In this document: positions 26,643 to 34,804 of the stretch, in pieces
Numbering within the stretch: the first letter of the stretch is position 1
How the letters are laid out: each line of letters opens with the position of its first letter
Assembly: GCF_900112775.1 (NCBI RefSeq)
Contig: NZ_FOYZ01000002.1
Location: 371,669-435,668, forward strand
DNA length: 64,000 nt
Source: Anaeromicropila populeti
Lineage (GTDB): Bacteria > Bacillota > Clostridia > Lachnospirales > Lachnospiraceae
Reading direction: 5' to 3'
Position numbers and translations under genes: made by a program
Notes under the pieces: generated by a model
What the model saw: only the letters and a program-made list of their open reading frames with translations
Told to the model about the DNA's origin: nothing
Database searches by the model: none

Positions 26643-27392
26643 GTGTCGGAGCTAAAGAAATTTGTGGAAGACATAATAAAAAGAACAGCAGCAGAACATT
26701 CGCAGAGTAATATGTTTTTAGAGCCTATTGTAGGGTTTGCCTCAGCAGAGAATCCTTTGTATGATAAGCTGGACGAACTGATTGGAAGACCACAGGTACA
26801 TCCCAAGGAATTTTTAGAGACAGCAAAAACAGTAATTGTATACTTCATCCCATTTTCCAGGGAAACAGTAAAAACCATTCAGGGAAAGAATGCAATTTCC
26901 AAGGAGTGGTCCAGGTCATATACTTATGCAAATGAAATATTAAGTAATATTGGGAGAAATCTTCATAAAGAATTAGAGTTAAATGGAATTACAGTCAAAA
27001 GTGAGCCGCCTACTTATACCAATGCTACCTATGACAGCATTAATCTTTCTGCAAAATGGTCTCATAAATCTACGGCTGTTATTGCGGGGATAGGAACATT
27101 TGGGCTGAATCATTTACTTATCACAGAAAAGGGAACTGCGGGAAGACTTGGGAGCGTAGTAATTGATGCAGAGATTGAGCCGACAAAGGCAAGAGAAGAT
27201 TCATTTTGCTTATATTATAAAAGTGGAAAATGTAAGGTTTGTGTGGAAAAATGCCCGTCAGGAGCGTTAAGTGACGATGGAAGCTTTAACCGTTTTCGCT
27301 GTAATGCTTACTTAGATGGGAAAAACATACGTGATAGTGAACAGGGCTGTGGCATGTGCAGTTCAGGTCCTTGCGCAACGAGAGGGTTTTAA
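26643..27392 (+). CDS. QueG-like 4Fe-4S double-cluster reductase family protein
   Basis: 249-residue protein related to the epoxyqueuosine reductase-like family. The middle part matches the family core (WSHKSTAVIAGIGTFGLNHLLIT, GRLGSVV), and the C-terminus has eight cysteines in two ferredoxin-like groups: C-K-V-C-V-E-K-C-P near residue 199-205 and CGMCSSGPC near the end. It is shorter than QueG and lacks its C-terminal HEAT region, so tRNA maturation is not assured; it is more likely a cobalamin or flavin-linked reductase of unknown substrate. The start is a GTG at 26643. It shares a promoter with the SEL1 gene that follows 1 bp later. Confidence 0.78.
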   Translation: MSELKKFVEDIIKRTAAEHSQSNMFLEPIVGFASAENPLYDKLDELIGRPQVHPKEFLETAKTVIVYFIPFSRETVKTIQGKNAISKEWSRSYTYANEILSNIGRNLHKELELNGITVKSEPPTYTNATYDSINLSAKWSHKSTAVIAGIGTFGLNHLLITEKGTAGRLGSVVIDAEIEPTKAREDSFCLYYKSGKCKVCVEKCPSGALSDDGSFNRFRCNAYLDGKNIRDSEQGCGMCSSGPCATRGF

Positions 27393-27393
27393 T

Positions 27394-28149
27394 ATGAGTA
27401 AATATACGGATTTGGAGCATAAAAGTGCTTTGGAACAAACAATATACTGGGACAGTACAAGTATAGATACGCCAGAAAAAGAGTATGAATATGGAAGATA
27501 TCTGGAACGGTTAAAGGACTATGAAGAAGCCATGGTATATTACGAAAGAGCATGGAAAAACGGAAGTATGCCAGCCGCCTATTTATATCTTAAGGGAATG
27601 TCCAGGCAGCAGGAAACTATCAGAGAAGAAAAACAAGCTGAGGAGTTACGGAAAACGGTGTTTTCTTATTATAGAGAAAAGAAAGAATCAGCAGAAGATT
27701 ATTACAGGCTGGGAACTTTATATAAAGAAGGAATAGGTGTAAAAAAAGAAATGGATCAAGCTATCCAATGTTTTTATACAGCGGCAGAGGACAATTTTGG
27801 AGGAGCCTTTTATGAACTGGGGATAGTTTGCTTAGAAGGACTTGGTGGATGTGAGAAGGATTATCTTACAGCTAGGAAATACCTGAGAAAAGCTTATGAT
27901 GCTCATTGGGAAGAAGCCATATTTAAGGATTTTGAAATATTTCAGGGACAATTCTCGGAATATGAGTACCAGAGAGAAATCATGGAAGCCTATAGCTTTC
28001 GCCTTGGCCAGCTTATCAGAGCAGCTGAATTAAGGAAGACTGCGGAATGTTACCAGCGTGTTATAGAAATGTATCAGAAAGGGTTTCCTGGAGATACAGG
28101 AAAAAAGAGAGAGTTGTTTATTAGAAAGGCAGATAAATATAGGAATTGA
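27394..28149 (+). CDS. SEL1-like tetratricopeptide repeat protein
   Basis: 251-residue helical repeat protein. SEL1/TPR units are visible: YEYGRYLERLKDYEEAMVYYERAWKNG, YYRLGTLYKEGIGVKKEMDQAIQCFYTAA and YELGIVCLEGLGGCEKDYLTARKYLRKAYDAH. Such proteins scaffold other proteins; there is no signal peptide. The ATG at 27394 lies one base after the stop of the Fe-S protein gene, with GAGAGGG upstream, so the two are translationally linked and possibly interact. Its stop codon overlaps the -35 of the next MerR-type promoter. Confidence 0.82.
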   Translation: MSKYTDLEHKSALEQTIYWDSTSIDTPEKEYEYGRYLERLKDYEEAMVYYERAWKNGSMPAAYLYLKGMSRQQETIREEKQAEELRKTVFSYYREKKESAEDYYRLGTLYKEGIGVKKEMDQAIQCFYTAAEDNFGGAFYELGIVCLEGLGGCEKDYLTARKYLRKAYDAHWEEAIFKDFEIFQGQFSEYEYQREIMEAYSFRLGQLIRAAELRKTAECYQRVIEMYQKGFPGDTGKKRELFIRKADKYRN

Positions 28150-28176
28150 CTCTATGACTAGTATAGATATTACAAT
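28146..28176 (+). promoter_or_regulatory. MerR-type promoter/operator, site C
   Basis: TTGACT (28146-28151), 19-bp spacer, TACAAT (28171-28176). Dyad TCTAT (28151-28155) ... ATAGA (28163-28167). It overlaps the last codons of the SEL1 gene and drives the two PLP enzyme genes and the MATE gene. Confidence 0.8.
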
Positions 28177-28226
28177 AGATAAAAAGAAACATATCAAGTA
28201 AAAAAAGTTGTGAATGGAGGATAAAA

Positions 28227-29420
28227 ATGGAATTTGAAAATTATAGTGAAGCAACACGGATATTGTATGAGGGACACACCATAAAGGGAATGAGTATGTC
28301 ACCAGAGGCATTTCCACTGTTTAATACAACAGCATTTAATATGGGAGATTTAAATGATGTGGACAAGACCTATGAGGAAAAAGGCTACACCTACGTCAGA
28401 ACAAGAAACCCTAACCGGGAGGCACTTGCTCAATTAATTTCATTTTTGGAAAATGGAAAGAAAACGCTGATTTTTTCATCTGGAATGGGAGGAATTACAA
28501 CAACCTATTTTGCCTTATTAAATCCAGGCGATCATTTTATCTGTAATTCCTATATCTATGGTGAAACTTTTGATGCCATTAACCAGTTGTTAAAAAAGTG
28601 CTCTGTAGAAGTAGATTTTGTGGATTTTACAGATTTGCAATCAGTAAGGGCAGCAGTAAAGCCAAATACAAAAATGCTTTATACGGAGGTGGTATCGAAT
28701 CCTACGGATATCGTAGCGGATATTGAAAATCTGGCGGATATTGCCCATGAAGCAGGTGCATGGCTTATGGTAGATAATACCTTTACAACACCGCTGGCGG
28801 TGAAACCGATGGAGTTAGGAGCCGATATTGTACTGAATAGTCTGACAAAATTTATGAATGGGCATAGTGACGCTCTTGCAGGTTCGATTACGGTCGATGA
28901 CTGTGCTTTATATGATAGAATTCATGAAATCAGAATGCTTACAGGAACCTCCGCTTCTCCCCATACAGCTTGGACTGTATTCAGAGGTATGCAGACAGTA
29001 CATTTAAGGGTAAATAAGCAAATGGAAAATGCTGCAAAGCTGGCAAAAGCATTAGAGGAACATCCCATTGTTTTAAAAGTAAATCATCCTTCTATTCCAT
29101 CCAACCCACAGCACGAGCTGGCAGGCCGGATTTTTAAAGATAATACTCATATGACAGGAATGTTAAGCTTTGATATGCCAGATGATAAAGATAAAATTAA
29201 CGCTTTTATGAACAGATTGAAGCTGGCTCGTTATGCACCAACCTTAGGTGGAATCAGAACTACCCTTTCTCATCCTCTTCATTCCTCACATCATCATGTG
29301 CCAGAAGAAGACAGAAAGAAAATGGGTATCAGCTATGGAACTATGCGGGTATCTTGTGGAATCGAAGAAGGAGAGGATTTAATCAGGGATTTTATGTATG
29401 CACTTGAAGTATTTCAATAG
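28227..29420 (+). CDS. Cys/Met metabolism PLP-dependent enzyme, copy 1
   Basis: 397-residue fold-type I PLP enzyme of the cystathionine gamma-synthase / methionine gamma-lyase / O-acetylhomoserine sulfhydrylase family. PLP contacts: SSGMGGI phosphate loop (about 84-90), the tyrosine in SYIYGET, D183 in VDNTF and the Schiff-base lysine K208 in NSLTKFMNGHSD. It acts on sulfur amino acids or their O-acyl precursors, with beta- or gamma-elimination/replacement chemistry; which one cannot be told. It is followed by a clear paralogue and is under a MerR-type promoter, so the substrate may be part of what the regulator senses. Confidence 0.86.
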   Translation: MEFENYSEATRILYEGHTIKGMSMSPEAFPLFNTTAFNMGDLNDVDKTYEEKGYTYVRTRNPNREALAQLISFLENGKKTLIFSSGMGGITTTYFALLNPGDHFICNSYIYGETFDAINQLLKKCSVEVDFVDFTDLQSVRAAVKPNTKMLYTEVVSNPTDIVADIENLADIAHEAGAWLMVDNTFTTPLAVKPMELGADIVLNSLTKFMNGHSDALAGSITVDDCALYDRIHEIRMLTGTSASPHTAWTVFRGMQTVHLRVNKQMENAAKLAKALEEHPIVLKVNHPSIPSNPQHELAGRIFKDNTHMTGMLSFDMPDDKDKINAFMNRLKLARYAPTLGGIRTTLSHPLHSSHHHVPEEDRKKMGISYGTMRVSCGIEEGEDLIRDFMYALEVFQ

Positions 29421-29434
29421 AAGGAGAGATGGAT

Positions 29435-30643
29435 ATGGAACAATTTAAGAGGACAGAAAAGGAATTTTCGTTTGAAACAGAAATTTTAAAGCAAGGTGCA
29501 TATATCAACGCATTGGCAAGTAACCCAGAAACAGCACCGATTTATTTGACAACAGCCTTTAATGTGGAAGATCTGGATGATTTGTATGACCGCTACGAGA
29601 AGAAAGGTTTTTGCTATAATAGAAATAGAAATCCAAACAGAAATGCCTTAATTGAGCTAATGACATATGCAGAAGGCGGCGAAGATTCTATTATATGCAG
29701 CTCTGGAATGGGTGCTATCTCAACTACTATATTTTCTCAGGTAAAGTGTGGCGATCATATTGTGTCGGATATGACTCTTTACGGGGAAACCATTGACATT
29801 TTTAAAGAAGTGCTGCCAGCTTATGGAGTAGAGGTTACCTTTGTAGATTTTACAAAGCTGGAGGAAGTGGAAAGGGCCATTAAATCCGAGACAAAAATTT
29901 TGTATACGGAAACAGTTTCTAATCCAATGATTACTGTGGTGGATATAGATGGGGCGGCAAAACTGGCTCATGATAATAATTGTATCTTAGTAGTGGATAA
30001 TACCTTTATGACGTCGGTTGCCTTTCGGCCAATTGCCCATGGAGCTGACCTTGTAATCAATAGCCTGACAAAGTTTGCCAATGGACATAGTGATGCGGTG
30101 TGCGGTAGTGTTACAGGAAAGGCGGAATTGATTCAGAAGGCATACCGGTACCAGGTGCTTCTTGGAAATACAGCCGATGCCTTTACATCATGGCTTGTAC
30201 AAAGAGGAATGCGCACTATGTCTCTACGCATAGAAAAACAGATGAAAAATGCGGCAAAGCTTGCAAAAGCATTGGAGGAATCTCCTTATGTACTAAAGGT
30301 AAATCATCCAAGCTTAATGAGTCATCCCCAGCACGAACTTGCCATGAAATTATTTGGAAATGAATATAGCTGTGGAGGAATGTTAAGTATTGTACTACCG
30401 GACAGTATGGAAAAAATCAATCTGTTTATGCGCAAGTTGAATTTAGCACATTATGCTATGACGCTGGGGGGCTATCGAACCACATTAGCTCATCCTGTCT
30501 CTTCTTCTCATTATGATACACCAGAGGAGGAAAGAGCGAAAATGGGGATTACGTTAGGTCTTATTAGAATTTCTGTGGGAATCGAAAAGGCTGAAGATTT
30601 AATTCATGACTTTTTAGAGGCATTGAACGTATACAAAGAATAA
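29435..30643 (+). CDS. Cys/Met metabolism PLP-dependent enzyme, copy 2
   Basis: 402-residue paralogue of the preceding enzyme with the same motif order: SSGMGAIS, LYGET, D188 in VDNTF and PLP lysine K213 in NSLTKFANGHSD. The two are similar along their full length (for example KVNHPS, PQHELA, THSLAHP-like endings) and arose by tandem duplication. I chose the ATG at 29435, 8 nt after AAGGAG; an in-frame ATG at 29429 is only 2 nt from it. Two adjacent paralogues may form hetero-oligomers or act in sequence. Exact substrate unknown. Confidence 0.85.
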   Translation: MEQFKRTEKEFSFETEILKQGAYINALASNPETAPIYLTTAFNVEDLDDLYDRYEKKGFCYNRNRNPNRNALIELMTYAEGGEDSIICSSGMGAISTTIFSQVKCGDHIVSDMTLYGETIDIFKEVLPAYGVEVTFVDFTKLEEVERAIKSETKILYTETVSNPMITVVDIDGAAKLAHDNNCILVVDNTFMTSVAFRPIAHGADLVINSLTKFANGHSDAVCGSVTGKAELIQKAYRYQVLLGNTADAFTSWLVQRGMRTMSLRIEKQMKNAAKLAKALEESPYVLKVNHPSLMSHPQHELAMKLFGNEYSCGGMLSIVLPDSMEKINLFMRKLNLAHYAMTLGGYRTTLAHPVSSSHYDTPEEERAKMGITLGLIRISVGIEKAEDLIHDFLEALNVYKE

Positions 30644-30668
30644 GTTTTTTTAAAGGAGTGATTGTGAA

Positions 30669-31982
30669 ATGAATGAGGAAGAACCTTTATCGAAACGGGG
30701 CTTTCTGAAAAAAGCAGTTCCCAATATAATGGCTTCAATTTCTATTCCCTTATTAGGAATGGCGGATATAGCTGTGATTGGAAATCTAAACAATGCTGAT
30801 TTTATTGCAGGTGTCTCTGTCGGAACCCAAATACTAGAGACTTTATATTGGGTATTTGGTAACATACGATATATTGCTTCAGGGCAAAGTGCACAGTCAC
30901 TTGGTACTGGAAATCCAAAAGAGCGTTTAAATGCTCTTTTACAGCCTTTGGCCTTTGCAATTATTATTTTTGCAGCGCTGGTGCTTTTTAGAAATCAGAT
31001 TTTTTCTCTTTTTCTTCTGTTTATTCAACCAGAGGCAGGTGTTACAAGGGCTGCCTCTCTATATTATAATATTCTTATTTTTGCAAGTTTTTTTGTGCTG
31101 GCTGATTATATTATCAGAGGATGGATGTTAGGGCAGGGAAAAACAGTGCTATGTATGTTCATACAAGTAGGATGTACTCTTTTAAATATTGTTCTGGATC
31201 TTGTGTTTGTAAATGTTCTTCATGCAGGGATAGCCGGTGTAGCCTGGGCAACCTTTATTGCCCAGCTGACAGCAATTCTAATAGAAATAATCTATCTGAC
31301 TGTGTTTGGAAAATTTAAAAGAATTGATTTTGATAGAGAGCTGATTTTGAATAGGAACAACATCTTTGCTTATTTGAAATTAAATTCTGACTTTTTCTTG
31401 AGAACTCTTTTTCATACTACGGTAAGAAATGGATTTTTAGCCTATGGAAGCAGGCTGGGGACTGTCATTTTAGCCGCTAATGGAATTATCAGCCAAATTA
31501 ATGCAATTACCATTTATGCTTTAGAGGCACTGGGTAATACATCTACATACTATGCAGGCAAGTACTGGGGAAGCAAAGATAAAAAGAGTTTGCAGAAGCT
31601 ATGGCGGATTGCGATACAAACAGGAGTGAGCATGGCTCTGTTTTTAGCTGTTTGTTTTGAAATTTTTTGTATTCCAGTTTTTCATTTGTATACAAATATT
31701 TCCGAAGTACTTGCGTTACTGGTGGAATATAGAATCTGGATCTTTATTTGTCCTGTTGCTTCTTGCATTATGGACGTGTTAACAGGATTTTATAGTGGAT
31801 GTACTTATATTAAGCCAATACGAAATGGCGCGTTTCTGGCAATGGCATGTTTTTTTCTAAGCGGTACGATTCTGATTCCATACATAGGAAATCATGGATT
31901 GTGGGTGTCCCAGTGCATATACTGGGTAGTGACAGCATCGGTACTTCTCTTCAGTTATAAGAAGGTGCTTCAGGGGTGGTAA
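30669..31982 (+). CDS. MATE family efflux transporter
   Basis: 437-residue polytopic membrane protein of the MATE/DinF group with about 12 hydrophobic helices in two related halves, starting KRGFLKKAVPNIMASISIPLLGMADIAVIG. It exports cationic or amphipathic compounds using a sodium or proton gradient. It lies 25 bp after the second PLP gene and shares the MerR-type promoter at 28146, which suggests it exports the effector or the product of the two enzymes. The GGAGTG site precedes the ATG. Confidence 0.9.
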   Translation: MNEEEPLSKRGFLKKAVPNIMASISIPLLGMADIAVIGNLNNADFIAGVSVGTQILETLYWVFGNIRYIASGQSAQSLGTGNPKERLNALLQPLAFAIIIFAALVLFRNQIFSLFLLFIQPEAGVTRAASLYYNILIFASFFVLADYIIRGWMLGQGKTVLCMFIQVGCTLLNIVLDLVFVNVLHAGIAGVAWATFIAQLTAILIEIIYLTVFGKFKRIDFDRELILNRNNIFAYLKLNSDFFLRTLFHTTVRNGFLAYGSRLGTVILAANGIISQINAITIYALEALGNTSTYYAGKYWGSKDKKSLQKLWRIAIQTGVSMALFLAVCFEIFCIPVFHLYTNISEVLALLVEYRIWIFICPVASCIMDVLTGFYSGCTYIKPIRNGAFLAMACFFLSGTILIPYIGNHGLWVSQCIYWVVTASVLLFSYKKVLQGW

Positions 31983-32511
31983 AATAGTAATACATTAAAT
32001 TGACGTGAACAAAAAGTAATGATAAAACCGTAATCAGCAATAATGGAAAAGTATTTACAAATCAGCACTCTTTATGTAGCTTTTTCTAATAACCTGCGTT
32101 GATTGTAGCTTTATAATGCACAGTTAAATTGGTTTTTATGCTGAACACATATCAAGAACATATATGCTTTTTTCGAAATGCTATCTCTGTAAGTATACAT
32201 GTTAAAAACAGAATAGCTACTTGAGCATATACCAAAATATCAATTTTTATAAAAGGTTCATTCGATATCCTACCATGATATTACGTTGTTCGAGAGGATG
32301 ATATTTCATAATTATACACACCCAACCTTCAACAACCCCCTATCCTAATCAAAAAAATATCAGTATCGTTTCTAAATAATATAACATTTCAAGTATTACA
32401 AAGTCTATATATGCTAAGCAAAGTTAAATTTATTAGTTACCTTATATAGATTTTAAAATATATAAACTAAAAAATACAATAACATGATGAAAATTTACAT
32501 TAGTAAGCATT
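31983..32511. other. AT-rich intergenic stretch without a recognisable gene
   Basis: No frame with a ribosome site and no RNA gene is apparent on either strand. A partial inverted repeat (GATATCCT near 32269 with AGGATGATAT near 32296) and two similar short runs (GAACACATAT and GAACATATAT near 32145) are seen but have no clear meaning. The region marks the edge of the AT-rich island that follows. Confidence 0.4.
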
Positions 32512-32539
32512 TTGTAAAAGTCTATGGTATTATTATAAA
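32512..32539 (+). promoter_or_regulatory. Putative promoter of the secreted-protein gene
   Basis: TTGTAA (32512-32517) and TATAAA (32534-32539) with a 16-bp spacer, about 20 bp before the ATG at 32560. Confidence 0.4.
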
Positions 32540-32559
32540 AAATAGAAAGGAATGGTTAT

Positions 32560-34014
32560 ATGAAAAAAATCACAACATTTATATTAGTATTAGTATTATG
32601 TATTGTTAGTTTTTCCAATGACATTGTTTGGGCAAAGCAAAGTATAGAAAAGGAGAGTTATAAACATAGTAAAAATGAAATCTTAGGATCGGTACTAGAT
32701 AAAAATAATATGAGTAGTGTAATATCAAATAAGTCTTCTATTTCAAAGCTGCAAATAAAATTTGAGGATGGAGTTGCTACAGTATCATTTGAGTTAGATA
32801 ATAAATCATTGTTTTATAAATTAGACTTATATCCAGGAAAAATTCATTATGGAGAGAATAATGATTCTATAATAGGTATTACTGAAGATGTATCTGAAAA
32901 CTATGAGATTTTAAGTTTTAGAATAGAAAAGAATGCAGATTCAATTACTTTAATGAATTCAAATTTGGATTTTGAAAATAAAACAGTATTATCATTAGCA
33001 ATATGTAAAAATAATTCATCAGATGTGATCTATTTTCAAGATGCATTAGAGGATGTTGATTTTGCAGATATAAAAGTAATGTCAAATGATAATGTTCTAT
33101 ATACAGAAGAAGAATTATTAGAAATTGAAAAAAAATATGTTTTTGGAAAAAAAGAAACTGAAGGTAAAAGTAAATGTGAAATAACCATTAATCAAGATAA
33201 TAACATTATATCTTCAAAAGGATACGAAGAAGGTGTTAGTGGAGTAAAAGAAGACTTGATGATGCTTGAAAAAATTGAAAAAAATAATAATGTATATGGA
33301 ACCAACAGTTGTAGTGAACCCAATATAGCAACAATGTGTAGCTTAATAACAAATATTTCTGACTCATTATTTAAATCAATAAATGGTACAGTGGGTAAAT
33401 TTTATTTTAATAATTATAATAATGAAAGAGTATATGGATATGCGCAAAATTATTTTATGGGAACATCAAATGTGGCAACAGACATTATGGTATTTGATTG
33501 GGATCATTATACAAATACGTCTGAAGGAGTAGTGCATCAATTAAGCTGTGCATATGATTCTTTAGTTTTATATAATGTAACAACTAGTGCATTAGGTATT
33601 AGTGTTGTTGAAGAAAATCCGCTTAAAGCAACTAGTGCTTATGTAATAAGCGAACTTACATCGAATGAAACTTCAAACTGCTTTGTTTCTTGTGAAATAG
33701 GGCAAAAATGTAGTGGTTCAACAAGTTATCTTGCTGCTATCGTAGAATGTGCCTTGGAGTGGACAAACATATCAACAATTGTATGGAATTTGCAAACCTT
33801 AAAAAGTTATGCATCAAGTTCTTCTAATACAACATTGTTTTATAGAGGAACACCTTCGTTACAAAATACATATTATGGAGGATCAATGCAAAAAATTTCG
33901 GCTAAAAATTCAAAATCGTTAACACAAGAAGGGGATTTTGTGTATGTACGAGGAGCAACATATACATCAGTAAGTACATGGTCTTATACATATGGATATG
34001 CGTTATCATATTAA
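32560..34014 (+). CDS. Secreted protein of unknown function
   Basis: 484 residues. I do not recognise the family. A Sec signal peptide is clear (MKKITTFILVLVLCIVSFSN, cleavage probably after VWA at residue 25) with no lipobox, LPXTG or transmembrane anchor, so the protein is released or associates loosely. Residues 30-245 are charged and asparagine-rich; residues 250-484 look globular, are rich in Ser, Thr and Tyr, and carry several cysteines (CSEPN, MCSLI, LSCAY, CFVSCEIGQKC, ECALEW), suggestive of disulfides. It is strikingly AT-rich compared with the flanking regulon genes and has its own promoter and terminator, signs of horizontal acquisition. Confidence 0.72.
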   Translation: MKKITTFILVLVLCIVSFSNDIVWAKQSIEKESYKHSKNEILGSVLDKNNMSSVISNKSSISKLQIKFEDGVATVSFELDNKSLFYKLDLYPGKIHYGENNDSIIGITEDVSENYEILSFRIEKNADSITLMNSNLDFENKTVLSLAICKNNSSDVIYFQDALEDVDFADIKVMSNDNVLYTEEELLEIEKKYVFGKKETEGKSKCEITINQDNNIISSKGYEEGVSGVKEDLMMLEKIEKNNNVYGTNSCSEPNIATMCSLITNISDSLFKSINGTVGKFYFNNYNNERVYGYAQNYFMGTSNVATDIMVFDWDHYTNTSEGVVHQLSCAYDSLVLYNVTTSALGISVVEENPLKATSAYVISELTSNETSNCFVSCEIGQKCSGSTSYLAAIVECALEWTNISTIVWNLQTLKSYASSSSNTTLFYRGTPSLQNTYYGGSMQKISAKNSKSLTQEGDFVYVRGATYTSVSTWSYTYGYALSY

Positions 34015-34024
34015 TTAAATATAT

Positions 34025-34062
34025 AAATTGATAGTTAAAATTTTTTAACTATCAATTTTTTT
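34025..34062 (+). terminator. Intrinsic terminator of the secreted-protein gene
   Basis: A 16-bp AT-rich stem (34025-34040 with 34043-34058) with a 2-nt minimal loop is followed by a T run to 34062, 10 nt after the stop codon. Confidence 0.78.
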
Positions 34063-34132
34063 CTAAGATGATAAAATAAATCAATGTAATAATATGTTAC
34101 AGTATTTTAATATGAATTTGTGAGGAAGTTGA

Positions 34133-34726
34133 ATGAAAAAGAATATTTTAGTAATTGTTACGCAAATTATATTAATAATTACGATAGCTGTATTTTGCGT
34201 TTTTCATAAAAAGCAGATTGTTTTTAGAAGTTATACTCTGACAGAGAACAGTAAAAATATGTTCGAAGTTACAAATGGTGAAAAATATAGAGGTGAAACG
34301 TGCTATTTTTATGATGGAAATAAAGTGGAGTTTCAGGGAGAAACTTATCAATATGAGCTAACAGGAGATGCAGAAAATTATAATTTAAAAATATATCTGC
34401 CAGATGGAGAAGCTGTAATTGAAATGAGTAATGCTTCCGGGTTAGGTGCTGCTTCAGGGGTAAGTGCAAAAACTGATTATGATACAGATTTTATATCATC
34501 ATTAATTAAGGCGGTCAAATTACATAAGTCATTGCAGTATATCGTGACACCTATACTATTCATTTTTGTAGGAGTCCTACATTTGTTTTGCCCTTACTTT
34601 GTATTTGAGATAACAAGAAAATGGAAATATAAAAATATAGAGCCGTCGGATGCTTATATTGGGTTTGAACGATTTTTAGGTGTTATGTTGATAGTAATAG
34701 GAATCTATGGGTTTTCAGTTTTGTAA
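34133..34726 (+). CDS. Small membrane protein with a DUF6199-like C-terminus
   Basis: 197 residues. An N-terminal membrane helix (residues 5-24) anchors an extracytoplasmic beta-rich domain of about 110 residues (YTLTENSKNMFEVTNGEKY...). Two more helices lie at about 137-157 and 178-196, joined by a loop WKYKNIEPSDAYIGFERFLG that resembles the W-K-Y-K-x-EPSD-Y signature of small DUF6199-type membrane proteins. Function unknown. It lies between the secreted-protein gene and the ABC importer operon, and is AT-rich like the former. Confidence 0.65.
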   Translation: MKKNILVIVTQIILIITIAVFCVFHKKQIVFRSYTLTENSKNMFEVTNGEKYRGETCYFYDGNKVEFQGETYQYELTGDAENYNLKIYLPDGEAVIEMSNASGLGAASGVSAKTDYDTDFISSLIKAVKLHKSLQYIVTPILFIFVGVLHLFCPYFVFEITRKWKYKNIEPSDAYIGFERFLGVMLIVIGIYGFSVL

Positions 34727-34737
34727 GGAAATTCGCA

Positions 34738-34778
34738 CTTCGGCGTACAAAGGATCTGTTGCAGGGCAGCCGCCGAAG
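34738..34778. repeat. GC-rich inverted repeat between convergent genes
   Basis: CTTCGGCG (34738-34745) and CGCCGAAG (34771-34778) form an 8-bp stem around a 25-nt loop in an otherwise AT-rich region. No U-tract follows on either strand, so it is not a standard terminator; it could be a dispersed palindromic repeat unit. Confidence 0.45.
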
Positions 34779-34804
34779 GCGTTAAAATTCATGTGAGGAG
34801 TTTG

